From Paenibacillus sp. MMS18-CY102 (lineage in GTDB: Bacteria; Bacillota; Bacilli; Paenibacillales; Paenibacillaceae), in assembly GCF_009789195.1 (NCBI RefSeq), contig NZ_WSTC01000014.1, forward strand, positions 1 through 64,000: a stretch of DNA of 64,000 bases. The letters are read 5' to 3'. Shown here in pieces: positions 15,368 through 24,218 of the stretch (positions within the stretch are counted from its first letter, which is position 1; each line of letters opens with the position of its first letter). Both the position numbers and the translations under genes were made by a program. The notes under the pieces are model-generated. The model had not been told where the DNA came from. It saw nothing but the letters and a program-made list of their open reading frames with translations, and ran no database searches.

Positions 15368-16483
15368 ATGTGGATGATTGTGCTCGGTTTCATCATCACA
15401 GGATGCTTATCCGGCTTTATTTTGTTCAGGAAGAACACCGTGCCCATCTTGCCAAATTCGGAGAGCGTGGCGCACACAGGCCTGTCTCCACGCAAGGTGT
15501 CTGTTATCATTCCGGCTCGCAATGAAGAGCAGAACTTGCCGGTCTTGCTCGAATCGCTTCAAGCGCAGAGTGCCCCTCCCTATGAAATTATTGTGGTGGA
15601 TGATTTCTCAGAGGACCAAACGAGAGCAATCGCACAACAGTATGGCGTTCGAGTGATCGTGAATAGCGCATTGCCAGAGGGCTGGACCGGGAAGAGCTGG
15701 GCGGTGTGGAACGGTTATTTGCACGCGGCGGGCGATGTGCTCGTTTTTTTGGATGCGGACATTCGATTGCAGCCTCATGCCTTGGCATCATTGCTGCATG
15801 TAAGGGAGCGGTTCAAAGGGGTGATTTCCGTCGTACCCTATCACCATGCGGAGCGGATGTACGAGAAGCTTGCGTTAATCTTGAACATGCTGGGGATATT
15901 CGCTTTCACGTCGATGTTCGAACGGCATAACCCGAGAAAAGGGCTGTATGGATCTTGCATCATCGCATTGCGGGAAGATTACGAGCGGATTAACGGGCAT
16001 GCCAGCGTAAAGTCCGAGGTGCTTGATGATCTGTTGATCGGGTCAAAATTTATGGCAGCGAGCATTCCCGTCACGAATTTTATCGGTCATGGGCTCGTTT
16101 CGTTCCGAATGTATCCAAGCGGCATTCGCAGCGAGATTGAAGGCTTTAGCAAGGGGGCAGTCCTAAGCACGGCAACGCTCAGGCCATGGACGACGATCCT
16201 GATCGCAATCTGGGTCATTGGCTTGTTGGCATCGAATGTTGGGATTCTAGTTACACACACATCATGGGCAGTCCCGATGCTAATCGGCTATGGCTTGTAT
16301 ATGGCACAGCTATTTTATTTTATGCGATATGTTGGCCGGTTCGGCATTGCCATCCCCGTGCTCCATGTCATCTCAACACTCTTCTTCATCGCCGTTATGT
16401 TGTACTCGCTATATCAAGTTGTGGTCGTTGGGCATGTCCGGTGGAAGGGCAGGCTGGTGCGGGTAGGAGGCAGAGGCGAATGA
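15368..16483 (+). CDS. membrane-bound GT2 glycosyltransferase (CrtQ-like)
   Basis: 371-residue enzyme: one N-terminal membrane helix, a GT2 (GT-A) domain and three or four C-terminal helices. Motifs are VSVIIPARNEEQNL, EIIVVDDFSEDQT, GWTGKSWAVWNG, the DxD-type VFLDADIRL and a later ED-like SEVLDDLLIG. The GWTGKxWA phrase is characteristic of the group that includes carotenoid and hopanoid-linked glycosyltransferases such as CrtQ. The ATG at 15368 follows a GGGGG tract. The stop overlaps the start of the PlsY-like gene (ATGA), so the two are translationally coupled. This suggests glycosylation followed by acylation of a lipid. Confidence 0.85.
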   Translation: MWMIVLGFIITGCLSGFILFRKNTVPILPNSESVAHTGLSPRKVSVIIPARNEEQNLPVLLESLQAQSAPPYEIIVVDDFSEDQTRAIAQQYGVRVIVNSALPEGWTGKSWAVWNGYLHAAGDVLVFLDADIRLQPHALASLLHVRERFKGVISVVPYHHAERMYEKLALILNMLGIFAFTSMFERHNPRKGLYGSCIIALREDYERINGHASVKSEVLDDLLIGSKFMAASIPVTNFIGHGLVSFRMYPSGIRSEIEGFSKGAVLSTATLRPWTTILIAIWVIGLLASNVGILVTHTSWAVPMLIGYGLYMAQLFYFMRYVGRFGIAIPVLHVISTLFFIAVMLYSLYQVVVVGHVRWKGRLVRVGGRGE

Positions 16484-17097
16484 TCGTCATCGGATGGACG
16501 GCTGTCCTGTTTCTAGCGGGGTCGCTTATGTTTTCTTACTGGTTAGGGCTTGTAAGCCGCAAAAATTTGAAAGCAGTAGGCGACGGCAATCCAGGTGCGT
16601 TAAATTTGTGGAAAGCTGCCGGGTATAAGCTAGGCATAGCAGGTGTATTGCTCGATTTTGCCAAAGGGTATGTACCCCTCCTATTCATTATTGGGATCGG
16701 GTTCGGTGATGGATATGAGCGCGTGCCGCTGGCGATTGCGCCGATTGCGGGCCATGCGTTCTCCCCTTTCCTGCGGGGCAAAGGCGGCAAAGCGATCGCG
16801 GTCACCTTCGGTGTATGGAGTGCGCTGACGGCATTCGAGGTTTCACTCGTATATGCGGTATTGCTGGCGATCCTGTCGGTGGCAAACCGCTGGCTTGGTT
16901 CTGGGAGGGGGACATCATCGCCAAGAGCAGATGCGCTGCAGGTCGTCGGTGGCATGCTGCTGCTTGGCGTATATTTAGCGGTGCGGCCGTTCGATTCCGC
17001 CACTCGGCTCATATGGCTTGGCAATTGGGCGATACTCGCCATTACCCACCGCGCGGAGTTGTTAGGCTGGCTGCGCAAACGAAGCGTAAACGATTAG
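16480..17097 (+). CDS. PlsY-like glycerol-3-phosphate acyltransferase family protein
   Basis: 205-residue membrane protein with about five helices. Family signatures are GNPGALNLWKAAGYKLG (motif resembling PlsY GS.N.GATN), FAKGYVPL, and GHAFSPFLRGKGGKAIAVTFG, the conserved GH.F...F..GKGGK site. Housekeeping PlsY uses acyl-phosphate to acylate glycerol 3-phosphate. Here the gene overlaps the upstream GT2 gene by 4 bp and has a variant first motif. A dedicated acyltransferase for the product of the neighbouring glycosyltransferase is therefore as likely as phospholipid synthesis. Start ATG 16480 is fixed by the ATGA overlap. Confidence 0.85.
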   Translation: MIVIGWTAVLFLAGSLMFSYWLGLVSRKNLKAVGDGNPGALNLWKAAGYKLGIAGVLLDFAKGYVPLLFIIGIGFGDGYERVPLAIAPIAGHAFSPFLRGKGGKAIAVTFGVWSALTAFEVSLVYAVLLAILSVANRWLGSGRGTSSPRADALQVVGGMLLLGVYLAVRPFDSATRLIWLGNWAILAITHRAELLGWLRKRSVND

Positions 17098-17117
17098 CAG
17101 GGCGCAATGCGATTGAT

Positions 17118-17318
17118 TTCGTTAATGGGACGAATTACAGGATTAGATCGGCGAATAACGAGGATGCAGAACAATTGTCTAAATTACGTTTGCAGATCGA
17201 TGGCGAGACGGAATATTTAGATCGGGAACAAGGCGAAGCGTATATTGATCCATCGGGTTTTGAACAGATCATTGTTTCGGTTAGCATCCATCGCGTGGGC
17301 GGACTCGAATGGGATTGA
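17118..17318 (+). pseudogene. GNAT acetyltransferase N-terminal remnant
   Basis: Reading from about 17118 gives NYRIRSANNEDAEQLSKLRL followed by QIDGETEYLDREQGEA, the usual N-terminus of a GNAT acetyltransferase. The text stops at 17318 without the acetyl-CoA-binding motif A. There is no in-frame start codon with a ribosome site. It is most likely the stump of a deleted gene. Confidence 0.6.
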
Positions 17319-17352
17319 AAAAGGCTCGGGTTTTCTTATTAAAAATTGAAAG

Positions 17353-17393
17353 AAGACAAGCCAATGCGATAACGTCTGGCTTGTCTTTGTTGT
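17353..17393. terminator. terminator of adenine deaminase gene
   Basis: Stem AAGACAAGCCA (17353-17363) / TGGCTTGTCTT (17377-17387). T-rich sequence flanks it on both strands. It lies just beyond the ade stop on the minus strand. Confidence 0.6.
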
Positions 17394-17399
17394 ATCCTC

Positions 17400-19157
17400 T
17401 TATTCGGCTTCAATGCCGATATGCGAGTTGGCTGCGAAGTCGAATAGGCCCAAATCCGTCAGCTTAAGCTGCGGAATGACCGGAAGCGCGAGGAACGATA
17501 GCGTCAGGAACGGGTTAAAATGTTCGGGAGCCCCGATGGCGCGAAGTGCGTGATTTAGCTCTTTCATTTGCTTATACACATCATGGTAGCCAAGATTCGA
17601 CATCAAGCCGCCGATCGGCAGCGACAGGGAAGCAAGCACTTCACCGTCTGCGACGACAGCCAAGCCGCCATTCGTAGCCGTCACATGCGCGATCGCGTCG
17701 ATCATATCCGCGTCGGATACGCCAGCACAAATGATATTGTGCGAATCATGCGCAACGGTAGAGACGATTGCGCCTTTGGCGAATCCAAACCCCTGAACGA
17801 TGCCAAGCCCGATATTGCCCGTGCCATGATGCCGCTCGACGACTGCAAGCTTCATGTAATCCTGATCTGCTGAGGCAACGAAACAGCTTGTTCCATCCAG
17901 CTTCACGGGAGCTTTAATATGGTTGGTTACGAGCGAATTCGGAATAATCCCGATAATGTTGCACATGCTGGACGTTGGCTTGATTTGAAGTTCTGCTGCT
18001 GTAAGCGGCTTTACGTTGTCATTGATCCGTGCGGATGTCGTGATGGTGTTATCGCGAGCCGTTTCCTCCCGGAATGTGCACTCCTGCAATTGGCCATCCG
18101 CATACGCACAACGGCCGTGCTTGAACACTTGGCGGATAGCCAGTTGATTCAGGTCATCCACGATCACGAAATCCGCGATATAGCCCGGTGCAATTGCGCC
18201 ACGGTCGCGAAGGCCAAAGCATTCCGCTGCATTGATGGTCGCCATCTGAATGGCGGTGATGGGGTCAAGCCCGGACAGGATGGCAAGCCGAACGATGTGG
18301 TCGACGCTCCCTTCCTCGACTAAGTCATCAATCAATTTATCGTCGGTGACGAATAAGCAGCGGCGCGAATTGCGCGGCGTAATGGCGGGCAGGATTGCTT
18401 GCAAGTCTTTGGCGACGGTGCCTTCCCGAATCATGAGATACATGCCCAGATCGAGGCGATGCCTGGCTTCTTCGGCGTTGATGCTTTCATGGTCCGTACG
18501 GATGCCAGCCGCCATGTAGAGATTGAGCTGCTCACGTGGGATGCCAGCCGCATGCCCGTCGATATGTGCGTCTAACTCGATCGCGTCTGCGAGCTTATGC
18601 AGCAGTTCCGAATCGGCCGAAGCCAAGGCGGGGAAGTCCATCACCTCAGCAAGGCCAAGCACATTATCGTTAAAGTAGAATGGGCGCAAATCGTTCGCAC
18701 CCAAACGCGCACCGCTCGTCTCGTAGGGGGTGCATGGCACGCAGGATGGGAGATTGGTAAAAATATCGATGGGTTGGTCGCGAGATTGCTCCAACATATA
18801 TTGGATGCCATCGGTTCCCATGACGTTGCCGATTTCATGCGGGTCAGTAACGACAGTCGTTACGCCGTGCTGCACGGCAACACGGGCAAATTGCGGCGGT
18901 GTCAGCATCGAGCTTTCAATGTGAACATGCCCATCGATTAAGCCAGGAACGATCCATTGGCCAGCCGCGTCTACGGTCTGTTTGCCATCCTCATAAGCGC
19001 CAATGCCGGCAATCATGCCGTCGATGACTGCTATATTTCCTTTCATCAGTTCTCCAGTAAACACGTTAACGATTGTTCCATTCTTAATGACTAGATCGGC
19101 GGGTGCTTTCTTGCCAGCGACTTGAATCCGTTTGAATAGCTGCTCTACTCTGCTCAT
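17400..19157 (-). CDS. ade: adenine deaminase
   Basis: 585-residue amidohydrolase-superfamily enzyme converting adenine to hypoxanthine and ammonia in purine salvage. Motifs are GLIDGHVHIESSML (metal-binding HxH and glutamate), TDPHEIGNVMG, DGHAAG, ESINAEEARHRLDLGMYLMIREGT and FVTDDK, all typical of Ade. The start is ATG 19157 (MSRVEQLF) behind AAAGGGA; the longer open frame would begin inside the riboswitch terminator. Length is normal for the family. A purine riboswitch with a uracil at the specificity position precedes the gene, so expression should rise when adenine is present. Monocistronic. Confidence 0.95.
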   Translation of the reverse strand: MSRVEQLFKRIQVAGKKAPADLVIKNGTIVNVFTGELMKGNIAVIDGMIAGIGAYEDGKQTVDAAGQWIVPGLIDGHVHIESSMLTPPQFARVAVQHGVTTVVTDPHEIGNVMGTDGIQYMLEQSRDQPIDIFTNLPSCVPCTPYETSGARLGANDLRPFYFNDNVLGLAEVMDFPALASADSELLHKLADAIELDAHIDGHAAGIPREQLNLYMAAGIRTDHESINAEEARHRLDLGMYLMIREGTVAKDLQAILPAITPRNSRRCLFVTDDKLIDDLVEEGSVDHIVRLAILSGLDPITAIQMATINAAECFGLRDRGAIAPGYIADFVIVDDLNQLAIRQVFKHGRCAYADGQLQECTFREETARDNTITTSARINDNVKPLTAAELQIKPTSSMCNIIGIIPNSLVTNHIKAPVKLDGTSCFVASADQDYMKLAVVERHHGTGNIGLGIVQGFGFAKGAIVSTVAHDSHNIICAGVSDADMIDAIAHVTATNGGLAVVADGEVLASLSLPIGGLMSNLGYHDVYKQMKELNHALRAIGAPEHFNPFLTLSFLALPVIPQLKLTDLGLFDFAANSHIGIEAE

Positions 19158-19188
19158 ATGCCAATTGTTCCCTTTCTTTATGCAAATT

Positions 19189-19290
19189 AAAAAATCCCGA
19201 TTACCGGCATGCGCAATAAGCATGCAGTAATCGGGATTTTACGGTTCCCGGTAGAGACCTTCGGCCCTTATCGCCAAAGTTATACGCCAT
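19189..19290 (-). ncRNA. adenine-type purine riboswitch with expression-platform terminator
   Basis: Read on the minus strand from 19290, the conserved purine aptamer core is present: CGTATAA, GGCGATAAGGG, GGTCTCTACC, ACCGTAAA and the closing GATTAC. The pyrimidine after GA in the last segment (position 74 in the standard numbering) is U, which pairs with adenine; guanine riboswitches have C. The 3' part of the aptamer (ATCCCGATTAC) also pairs with GTAATCGGGAT to form a terminator with a T-run (about 19240-19189). Ligand binding should hold the aptamer, prevent the terminator and switch ade on, as in pbuE. Aptamer is about 19290-19223. Confidence 0.92.
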
Positions 19291-19297
19291 TCATACA

Positions 19298-19326
19298 AGT
19301 GTAAGGGAGGCGGCATCCCTGCGCAA
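19298..19326 (-). promoter_or_regulatory. sigma-A promoter of the ade riboswitch transcript
   Basis: Minus strand: -35 TTGCGC (19326-19321), 17-bp spacer, -10 TACACT (19303-19298). It would start RNA synthesis right at the aptamer. Confidence 0.5.
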
Positions 19327-19507
19327 GAAGGGGGAGAATGGAAAAGGCATTGCGCAGGCGCTTTAGGAAAACCGAACTTTAATTAATTAATTTATATAAA
19401 CATGGAAATTAAGAAAATATTTAATAAAATTTTAGTGAATTAAGATGTAAATTCATGTATGATTTTACAAGTGGATCTAGCAGTATTTCATTAATGGAGG
19501 CTTATGG

Positions 19508-20443
19508 ATGAGGATTTTGTTTGTTGGGGCTGGCGTTATTAGTGCGATATACGGGTATGCGTTGAAACAGAAAGGGCATGATGTCGTCCATTATGTGCGG
19601 CCTTCCCGCATGGATAAGCTAAAGAATGGCATGAAGATTCACCTGCTGGATGGCCGGAACAAAAACAAAGTGACGAGCGGCCAGTACGCATTGGCCTGTG
19701 TAAGCGAGTTGCCGAATATGGACGAATTCGATTTGATTGTCGTTAGTGTACGGCATTATCAATTGGAAAGTGTGCTCTCTGAGCTTGCAGGCAAAACGGG
19801 AAAGGCTGACATTTTGTTTTTCAATCATATCTGGTCAGATTTCTCGTTGGTCACGCCGTATATTCCTTCGGATAAGTTTCTATGGGGATTTCCTTCAGGG
19901 GGCGGGGGCTTCAGGGATGCAGATGGCACGGAGCTAGACGGCGTGCTCATGAATCGCCTTCATATCGCGGAGATTAACGGGGAGGTTACACCCCGCCTCC
20001 TGAAGCTTGCAGAGCTGTTTAATGGCATTGGGCTTCAAACGATTCATCCTGGCAATGTGCTGCATTGGCAGTGGAAACATTTTTCCCTGAATGCCGGCAT
20101 TAGCAACGGGATCTTGAAGGCTGGGGGAGATTCGAGATTTCTATCGAGCATTCCCCGCATTCGGCAAGGCATTTTCTTTATTCGGGAAGCGCTTGAGGTT
20201 ACGAGGTCTAGAGGGGTAGATGTGCGATCGTTTTCGGATGCGAAAGCCTTCTATTTGCCTTCTTGGATTGCTGCGTTTGCGTTCTGGCTCGTAATGAAAA
20301 TCAATAAGCCGCAAGCGACCATCTTTAAGCTGCATAAGGGCGCAGAAGAAAATAAAATGATTTATCAGGACTTGATGAAGATCGCTAAGCGCAATGGCGT
20401 TTCTACACCGCGGCTAAACGCGATGCAGAACATGCATAGCTGA
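19508..20443 (+). CDS. ketopantoate reductase (PanE/ApbA) family protein
   Basis: 311-residue NAD(P)-binding protein. The N-terminus MRILFVGAGVISAIYGYAL is the ApbA/PanE Rossmann motif. VRHYQLESVL and the FPSGGGG loop follow the family layout, and the C-terminal half is helical, as in ketopantoate reductase. The strict catalytic-site phrases of true PanE (for example the conserved Lys and Asn/Glu positions) are not obvious. It may be a paralogue reducing another 2-oxo acid rather than the pantothenate enzyme. The ATG follows GGAGG at 19497. No pantothenate genes are nearby. A strong terminator follows. Confidence 0.78.
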   Translation: MRILFVGAGVISAIYGYALKQKGHDVVHYVRPSRMDKLKNGMKIHLLDGRNKNKVTSGQYALACVSELPNMDEFDLIVVSVRHYQLESVLSELAGKTGKADILFFNHIWSDFSLVTPYIPSDKFLWGFPSGGGGFRDADGTELDGVLMNRLHIAEINGEVTPRLLKLAELFNGIGLQTIHPGNVLHWQWKHFSLNAGISNGILKAGGDSRFLSSIPRIRQGIFFIREALEVTRSRGVDVRSFSDAKAFYLPSWIAAFAFWLVMKINKPQATIFKLHKGAEENKMIYQDLMKIAKRNGVSTPRLNAMQNMHS

Positions 20444-20448
20444 TTGCA

Positions 20449-20494
20449 AAAAGGGAGAGTGCAGCCGCGGCATGCGGAGGCGCTTTCCCTTTTC
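20449..20494 (+). terminator. intrinsic terminator after PanE-like gene
   Basis: GGGAGAGTGC (from 20453) pairs with GCGCTTTCCC and an inner CCGC/GCGG extends the stem; TTTTC follows. Confidence 0.65.
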
Positions 20495-20657
20495 TTGGTT
20501 AGCGATCCCATGCGCATTGTGTGCGTCTTGGCAGAGGGGGGAGGGGCACTTTAAAGTGCCTTCTTACGCGATTCGCTAATTCCGTTTATTGTTAATGCAA
20601 GGCATTCAACAAGCGATGTTGAATCCACCCAATAACGATAATAAGGAGTTGTTGATT

Positions 20658-21680
20658 ATGAAAACTTTCGAACTGCAGCAAGGCTTTGGGCTTCAATCGG
20701 TGATGCCCGCTGAACGGGAAATTCCTGTTCCTGGTCCGCATGAGGTGCTTATCAAAATAAAGGCGGCCTCGCTTAATTTCCGCGATCTGAGCGTCGTTAA
20801 AGGGTTTTACAATCCGAACCTGCAGCTGCCGCATATTCCAGCATCAGATGCGGTAGGCGAGGTTGTCGGGGCAGGAAACGGCGTCACGCAATTCAAGCTT
20901 GGCGATCGCGTGAGCCCTGTGTTCTACCCCGATTGGAAGGGCGGCATGCCGGAGCGCGTATCGCTGCTACGGACACCGGGCGGTTCAACAGATGGCTACC
21001 TGCGGGAATATGCAGTCGTCCATGAGGATGAGATTGTGCATGTGCCACAGCATTTGACTGACGAAGAGGCTGCAACGTTAGCTTGCGCGGGCGTCACGGC
21101 ATGGCATGCGACCGTTGCAGAAGGCAAGGTGCAAGCTGGGGACACGGTAGTCGTGCAAGGGACGGGAAGCGTGTCACTCTTTGCTCTCCAGTTCGCTAAA
21201 CTTCATGGTGCACGAGTCATTGTGACTTCAAGCAGCGATGATAAATTGGCAGAAGCAATTAAATTGGGCGCAGATATTGGCATTAACTATAAAACAACGC
21301 CGGATTGGGAAGCGGAAGTGCTTGCATTGACTGAGGGCCGAGGTGCCGATCATGTTATTGATGTTGGTGGCGCAGCAACATTGAATCGCTCTTTAGCTGC
21401 TATCCGCATAGGCGGAAGGGTTAGTGCTGTTGGCATTTTGACAGGCGTTATCGTAGAAGGGTTTAGCATTCTGGCGCTGATGCAGAAGAAGCCGACCATC
21501 CAAGGCATTACTACCGGCAGCAAAGCGATGTTCGAGGCGATGAATGCAGCCATTGCAGCACATGGGTTGCGTCCTGTGATTGATCGTGTATACCCGTTCG
21601 CGGAGGCGGTTTCGGCTCTGCAAGATTTGGATCAAGGCGCCGCTAACCGATTCGGCAAAATCGTCATTTCAATGCGCTAA
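20658..21680 (+). CDS. zinc-independent NAD(P)-dependent alcohol dehydrogenase (MDR, quinone oxidoreductase type)
   Basis: 340-residue medium-chain dehydrogenase/reductase. Start ATG 20658 (MKTFELQQGFG) follows AAGGAG; the frame upstream is not coding. An N-terminal GroES-like domain (LNFRDLSVVKGFY, SDAVGEVVGAG, LGDRVSP) precedes the Rossmann domain (VVVQGTGSVSLFALQFA). The structural-zinc Cys cluster and catalytic Cys/His ligands of zinc ADHs are missing, placing it with quinone oxidoreductase-like enzymes. The tail NRFGKIVISM is typical of this subgroup. It is a cytoplasmic reductase with unknown carbonyl or enone substrate, probably its own transcription unit. Confidence 0.88.
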   Translation: MKTFELQQGFGLQSVMPAEREIPVPGPHEVLIKIKAASLNFRDLSVVKGFYNPNLQLPHIPASDAVGEVVGAGNGVTQFKLGDRVSPVFYPDWKGGMPERVSLLRTPGGSTDGYLREYAVVHEDEIVHVPQHLTDEEAATLACAGVTAWHATVAEGKVQAGDTVVVQGTGSVSLFALQFAKLHGARVIVTSSSDDKLAEAIKLGADIGINYKTTPDWEAEVLALTEGRGADHVIDVGGAATLNRSLAAIRIGGRVSAVGILTGVIVEGFSILALMQKKPTIQGITTGSKAMFEAMNAAIAAHGLRPVIDRVYPFAEAVSALQDLDQGAANRFGKIVISMR

Positions 21681-21837
21681 CCGATTAAGAAGCAGGAAAT
21701 GCGTATGAAAATTGCGTAATATATCTCTCAATAAACGGTAGAACGCCTAATTGTGAATAGCCTCTTGCAAGAATACGATGAATATGAAAATATCATCCAA
21801 TTATTCATGCTAATCCATTACGCAGGAGGTTATTCCA

Positions 21838-23922
21838 TTGAAGCTTCGGCATGTGCCTATTTTACTCATTATCATTATTGTGCTTGGGACCGGGTTATTC
21901 TGGGTTTGGCCAAAGAGTGAAGAGGAGGGGCCTTCAGCACCTTCCGCGCCTCAAATCGCGATCAAACATACGAGCGAAGCAGCGAGGGCGATTCGTTATT
22001 TAACCCCGCAGTTTGAAGTGAACGTACACCGTGATATTGCATATGCCAATAAGGCAAATGAGACAGAAGCGTTAGAATCGTTGAAGCTGGACGTATATGA
22101 GCCGGCAAACGATGCGTTGAGGGAACGGCCAGTCTTCTTATTTATCCATGGTGGCGGCTATCGGGAAGGGAGCAAAGCGGATACAACAGAGTTCTCAACC
22201 GCTTTGGCGAAGCGGGGATATGTGGTCGTGTCGATGGATTATCGGCTGAAGAAAGACCCGGAAGCTAATTTTGCGCTTACGCTATTGGACGATTATGAGG
22301 ATATCATTGATGCGGTTCAGTGGATCAAGGACAATGCAGCTGGCTATGGGATGGACCCGGCCCGAATCGCGATCGGCGGCGATTCGGCTGGCGGCCATCT
22401 CGCACTTAATTATGTGAATGGGTATTTGTTGCGTGACCCGGCACATACGTCTTCGATTTATGCGATTGTCGACATTTATGGCGGAGAGCTGGATAACAAC
22501 AGCGTGGATCCAAACTTGCCGCCTGTACTAATTGTTCACGGCACGATTGATCAAATGATTCCCTACCAACAAAGCTTGAATTTGAAAGAGAGGCTGCAAC
22601 AGTCTGGCATCTATCAGGACCTGTTCACGATGGAGGGAGTCGGCCATGACTACAAGAATGCCAAATATCTCGACGAGGTCATAGAGACAACCGCACATTT
22701 TCTTTGGAATGTAAGCCGACACCCTAAGCAGGAGTCACTGCCTGGAAAATCGGGAGTGGAGGCGGTGTCTGGCGATGCTTTTGCATTGAAGCTGCCTGAG
22801 ACGTATCAGCAAGGGATGAATGATGGGAAGAAGCTTCAAGCTGAGTTGCCAGAGGGCTGGTCGGCAGAGTTTGCTAATGGCCAACCTTCAATCGTAAACA
22901 TTCAGTTGCCGGCCGGCTTAGATCGCGGCAATCATACGCTGGCCTTTTCGCTCGATCAAGGGAAAGAGCAGGAGATGAGTTTCGTCGTTAATGTGAAAGC
23001 CGTCGATCCGATTGTATCGAGCTACGAGAGCTACTATGACCAGGCTGACAATAAGCTGAAGACGCGATTGGCTGTCACGAACCGATCGCGGAACCCTTTT
23101 AGCGGGGAAGCGCAGGTCGATTACAGCTCGGCAGATCACAAGGCTGGCACATTTAAAGGGGCTATTGAGCAGCTTGAGCCGGGGAAGGGCGTTACACTGC
23201 TATTGCCTGATGTAACGGACGATAAACGGACGCTACAGATTCACGATCAATCGGGGGAGCTGATTCAGAAAACAGAGGAAGTTTTCCATACGATACTCAT
23301 GCACCAGCCTGTGCAGCCGATCCATGTGGATGGCAGCTTGGCGGAATGGGGCGATGAGGGCGAGCAAGGCAATCACGGGCGATTCGCTATTACTGATGTT
23401 AGGATGGCGGACTGGAAGGGCGAGTCGGATTTAAGCGCCATAGGCTACTCGTCGTGGGATAAGGATAATTTGTACCTAGCCATTCAAGTGACGGATGATA
23501 GCCATTCCCAGCCTGAATCAGGGTTTGGCATTTGGAGCGGGGATGGCGTTCAGCTTGCGATCGGCATTGCGAATGAGGATGGCAGCATCCCGGATTCGTA
23601 CCATGAATTCGGCGTAGCGGTGAATGATCAAGGCGAATTGTCCAAGTGGCGATGGTTGGCACCGAGCGGCTTCAATGGTGAGGACCGGATGGAACTGCAG
23701 CAAGCGGCCGATAGGCAAGGGCAATCGACCACCTATGAACTTGCGATCCCATGGAAGGAACTGGTGACCGATGCCGAGCTGTTGAAGCCGGGCATGAAGC
23801 TTAAATTTTCTTTGCTAGTGAACGATAATGACGGCGGCGGACGGAGAGGCTGGCTGGAATACAATAGCGGAATCGGTACAGCCAAGGATATTAACGCCTT
23901 CGGTGATATGTTTTTGCAGTAA
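21838..23922 (+). CDS. exported alpha/beta-hydrolase esterase with C-terminal CBM9-like domain
   Basis: 694-residue protein. TTG 21838 follows AGGAGGT with 7-bp spacing. An N-terminal hydrophobic helix (~6-24, ending VWPK) acts as signal or membrane anchor. Residues ~60-290 are a BD-FAE/carboxylesterase domain: oxyanion HGGGY (104-108), nucleophile S183 in GGDSAGGH, then VHGTIDQMIP with the likely Asp and GVGHDYKNA with the His. A bacterial Ig-like middle region follows, and the last ~200 residues (VDGSLAEWGD, WDKDNLYLAIQVTDD, YELAIPWKEL, KFSLLVNDND) form a CBM9/DOMON-like sugar-binding fold. It probably deacetylates or de-esterifies a polysaccharide outside the cell. Confidence 0.82.
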   Translation: MKLRHVPILLIIIIVLGTGLFWVWPKSEEEGPSAPSAPQIAIKHTSEAARAIRYLTPQFEVNVHRDIAYANKANETEALESLKLDVYEPANDALRERPVFLFIHGGGYREGSKADTTEFSTALAKRGYVVVSMDYRLKKDPEANFALTLLDDYEDIIDAVQWIKDNAAGYGMDPARIAIGGDSAGGHLALNYVNGYLLRDPAHTSSIYAIVDIYGGELDNNSVDPNLPPVLIVHGTIDQMIPYQQSLNLKERLQQSGIYQDLFTMEGVGHDYKNAKYLDEVIETTAHFLWNVSRHPKQESLPGKSGVEAVSGDAFALKLPETYQQGMNDGKKLQAELPEGWSAEFANGQPSIVNIQLPAGLDRGNHTLAFSLDQGKEQEMSFVVNVKAVDPIVSSYESYYDQADNKLKTRLAVTNRSRNPFSGEAQVDYSSADHKAGTFKGAIEQLEPGKGVTLLLPDVTDDKRTLQIHDQSGELIQKTEEVFHTILMHQPVQPIHVDGSLAEWGDEGEQGNHGRFAITDVRMADWKGESDLSAIGYSSWDKDNLYLAIQVTDDSHSQPESGFGIWSGDGVQLAIGIANEDGSIPDSYHEFGVAVNDQGELSKWRWLAPSGFNGEDRMELQQAADRQGQSTTYELAIPWKELVTDAELLKPGMKLKFSLLVNDNDGGGRRGWLEYNSGIGTAKDINAFGDMFLQ

Positions 23923-23942
23923 TGAGGTAAGCGGTCACCCGG

Positions 23943-24128
23943 CTAACGGACTCCACGGCCGTTATTTCGTATAAAAACCCTGCATTTGGATTCTAACGGA
24001 CCCAGGGGGCGTTATTGCAGCAGTTTGATGGCCAAAACACCGAAAACTGCGCCGATAACGACCGCTCAGTCCGTTAGAATCTCAAACGGCGCCATGTGAG
24101 CAAAATAACGGCCATATGGTCCGTTAGA
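23943..24128. repeat. four copies of a ~25-bp intergenic palindrome-like repeat (two each way)
   Basis: Units at 23943-23967 and 23992-24016 (forward) and 24055-24080 and 24104-24128 (reverse) share TCTAACGGAC at one end and CGTTATT at the other, with a variable ~7-nt centre. This fills the ~300-bp gap between two convergent genes. Opposed copies can pair into long stem-loops and may end both transcripts. Confidence 0.8.
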
Positions 24129-24218
24129 GCGGAACGCTTATCTGGCTGTCATCTAGCGGAGCAACATTGAGCGGAGCAATGAGCAAAGGGAACTACGAGT
24201 GTGTTTTCCGCCTACGGC

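Noticed and set aside
17400-19223. Longer adenine deaminase start at 19223
   Set aside because: Those codons are part of the riboswitch terminator; ATG 19157 has a proper ribosome site.
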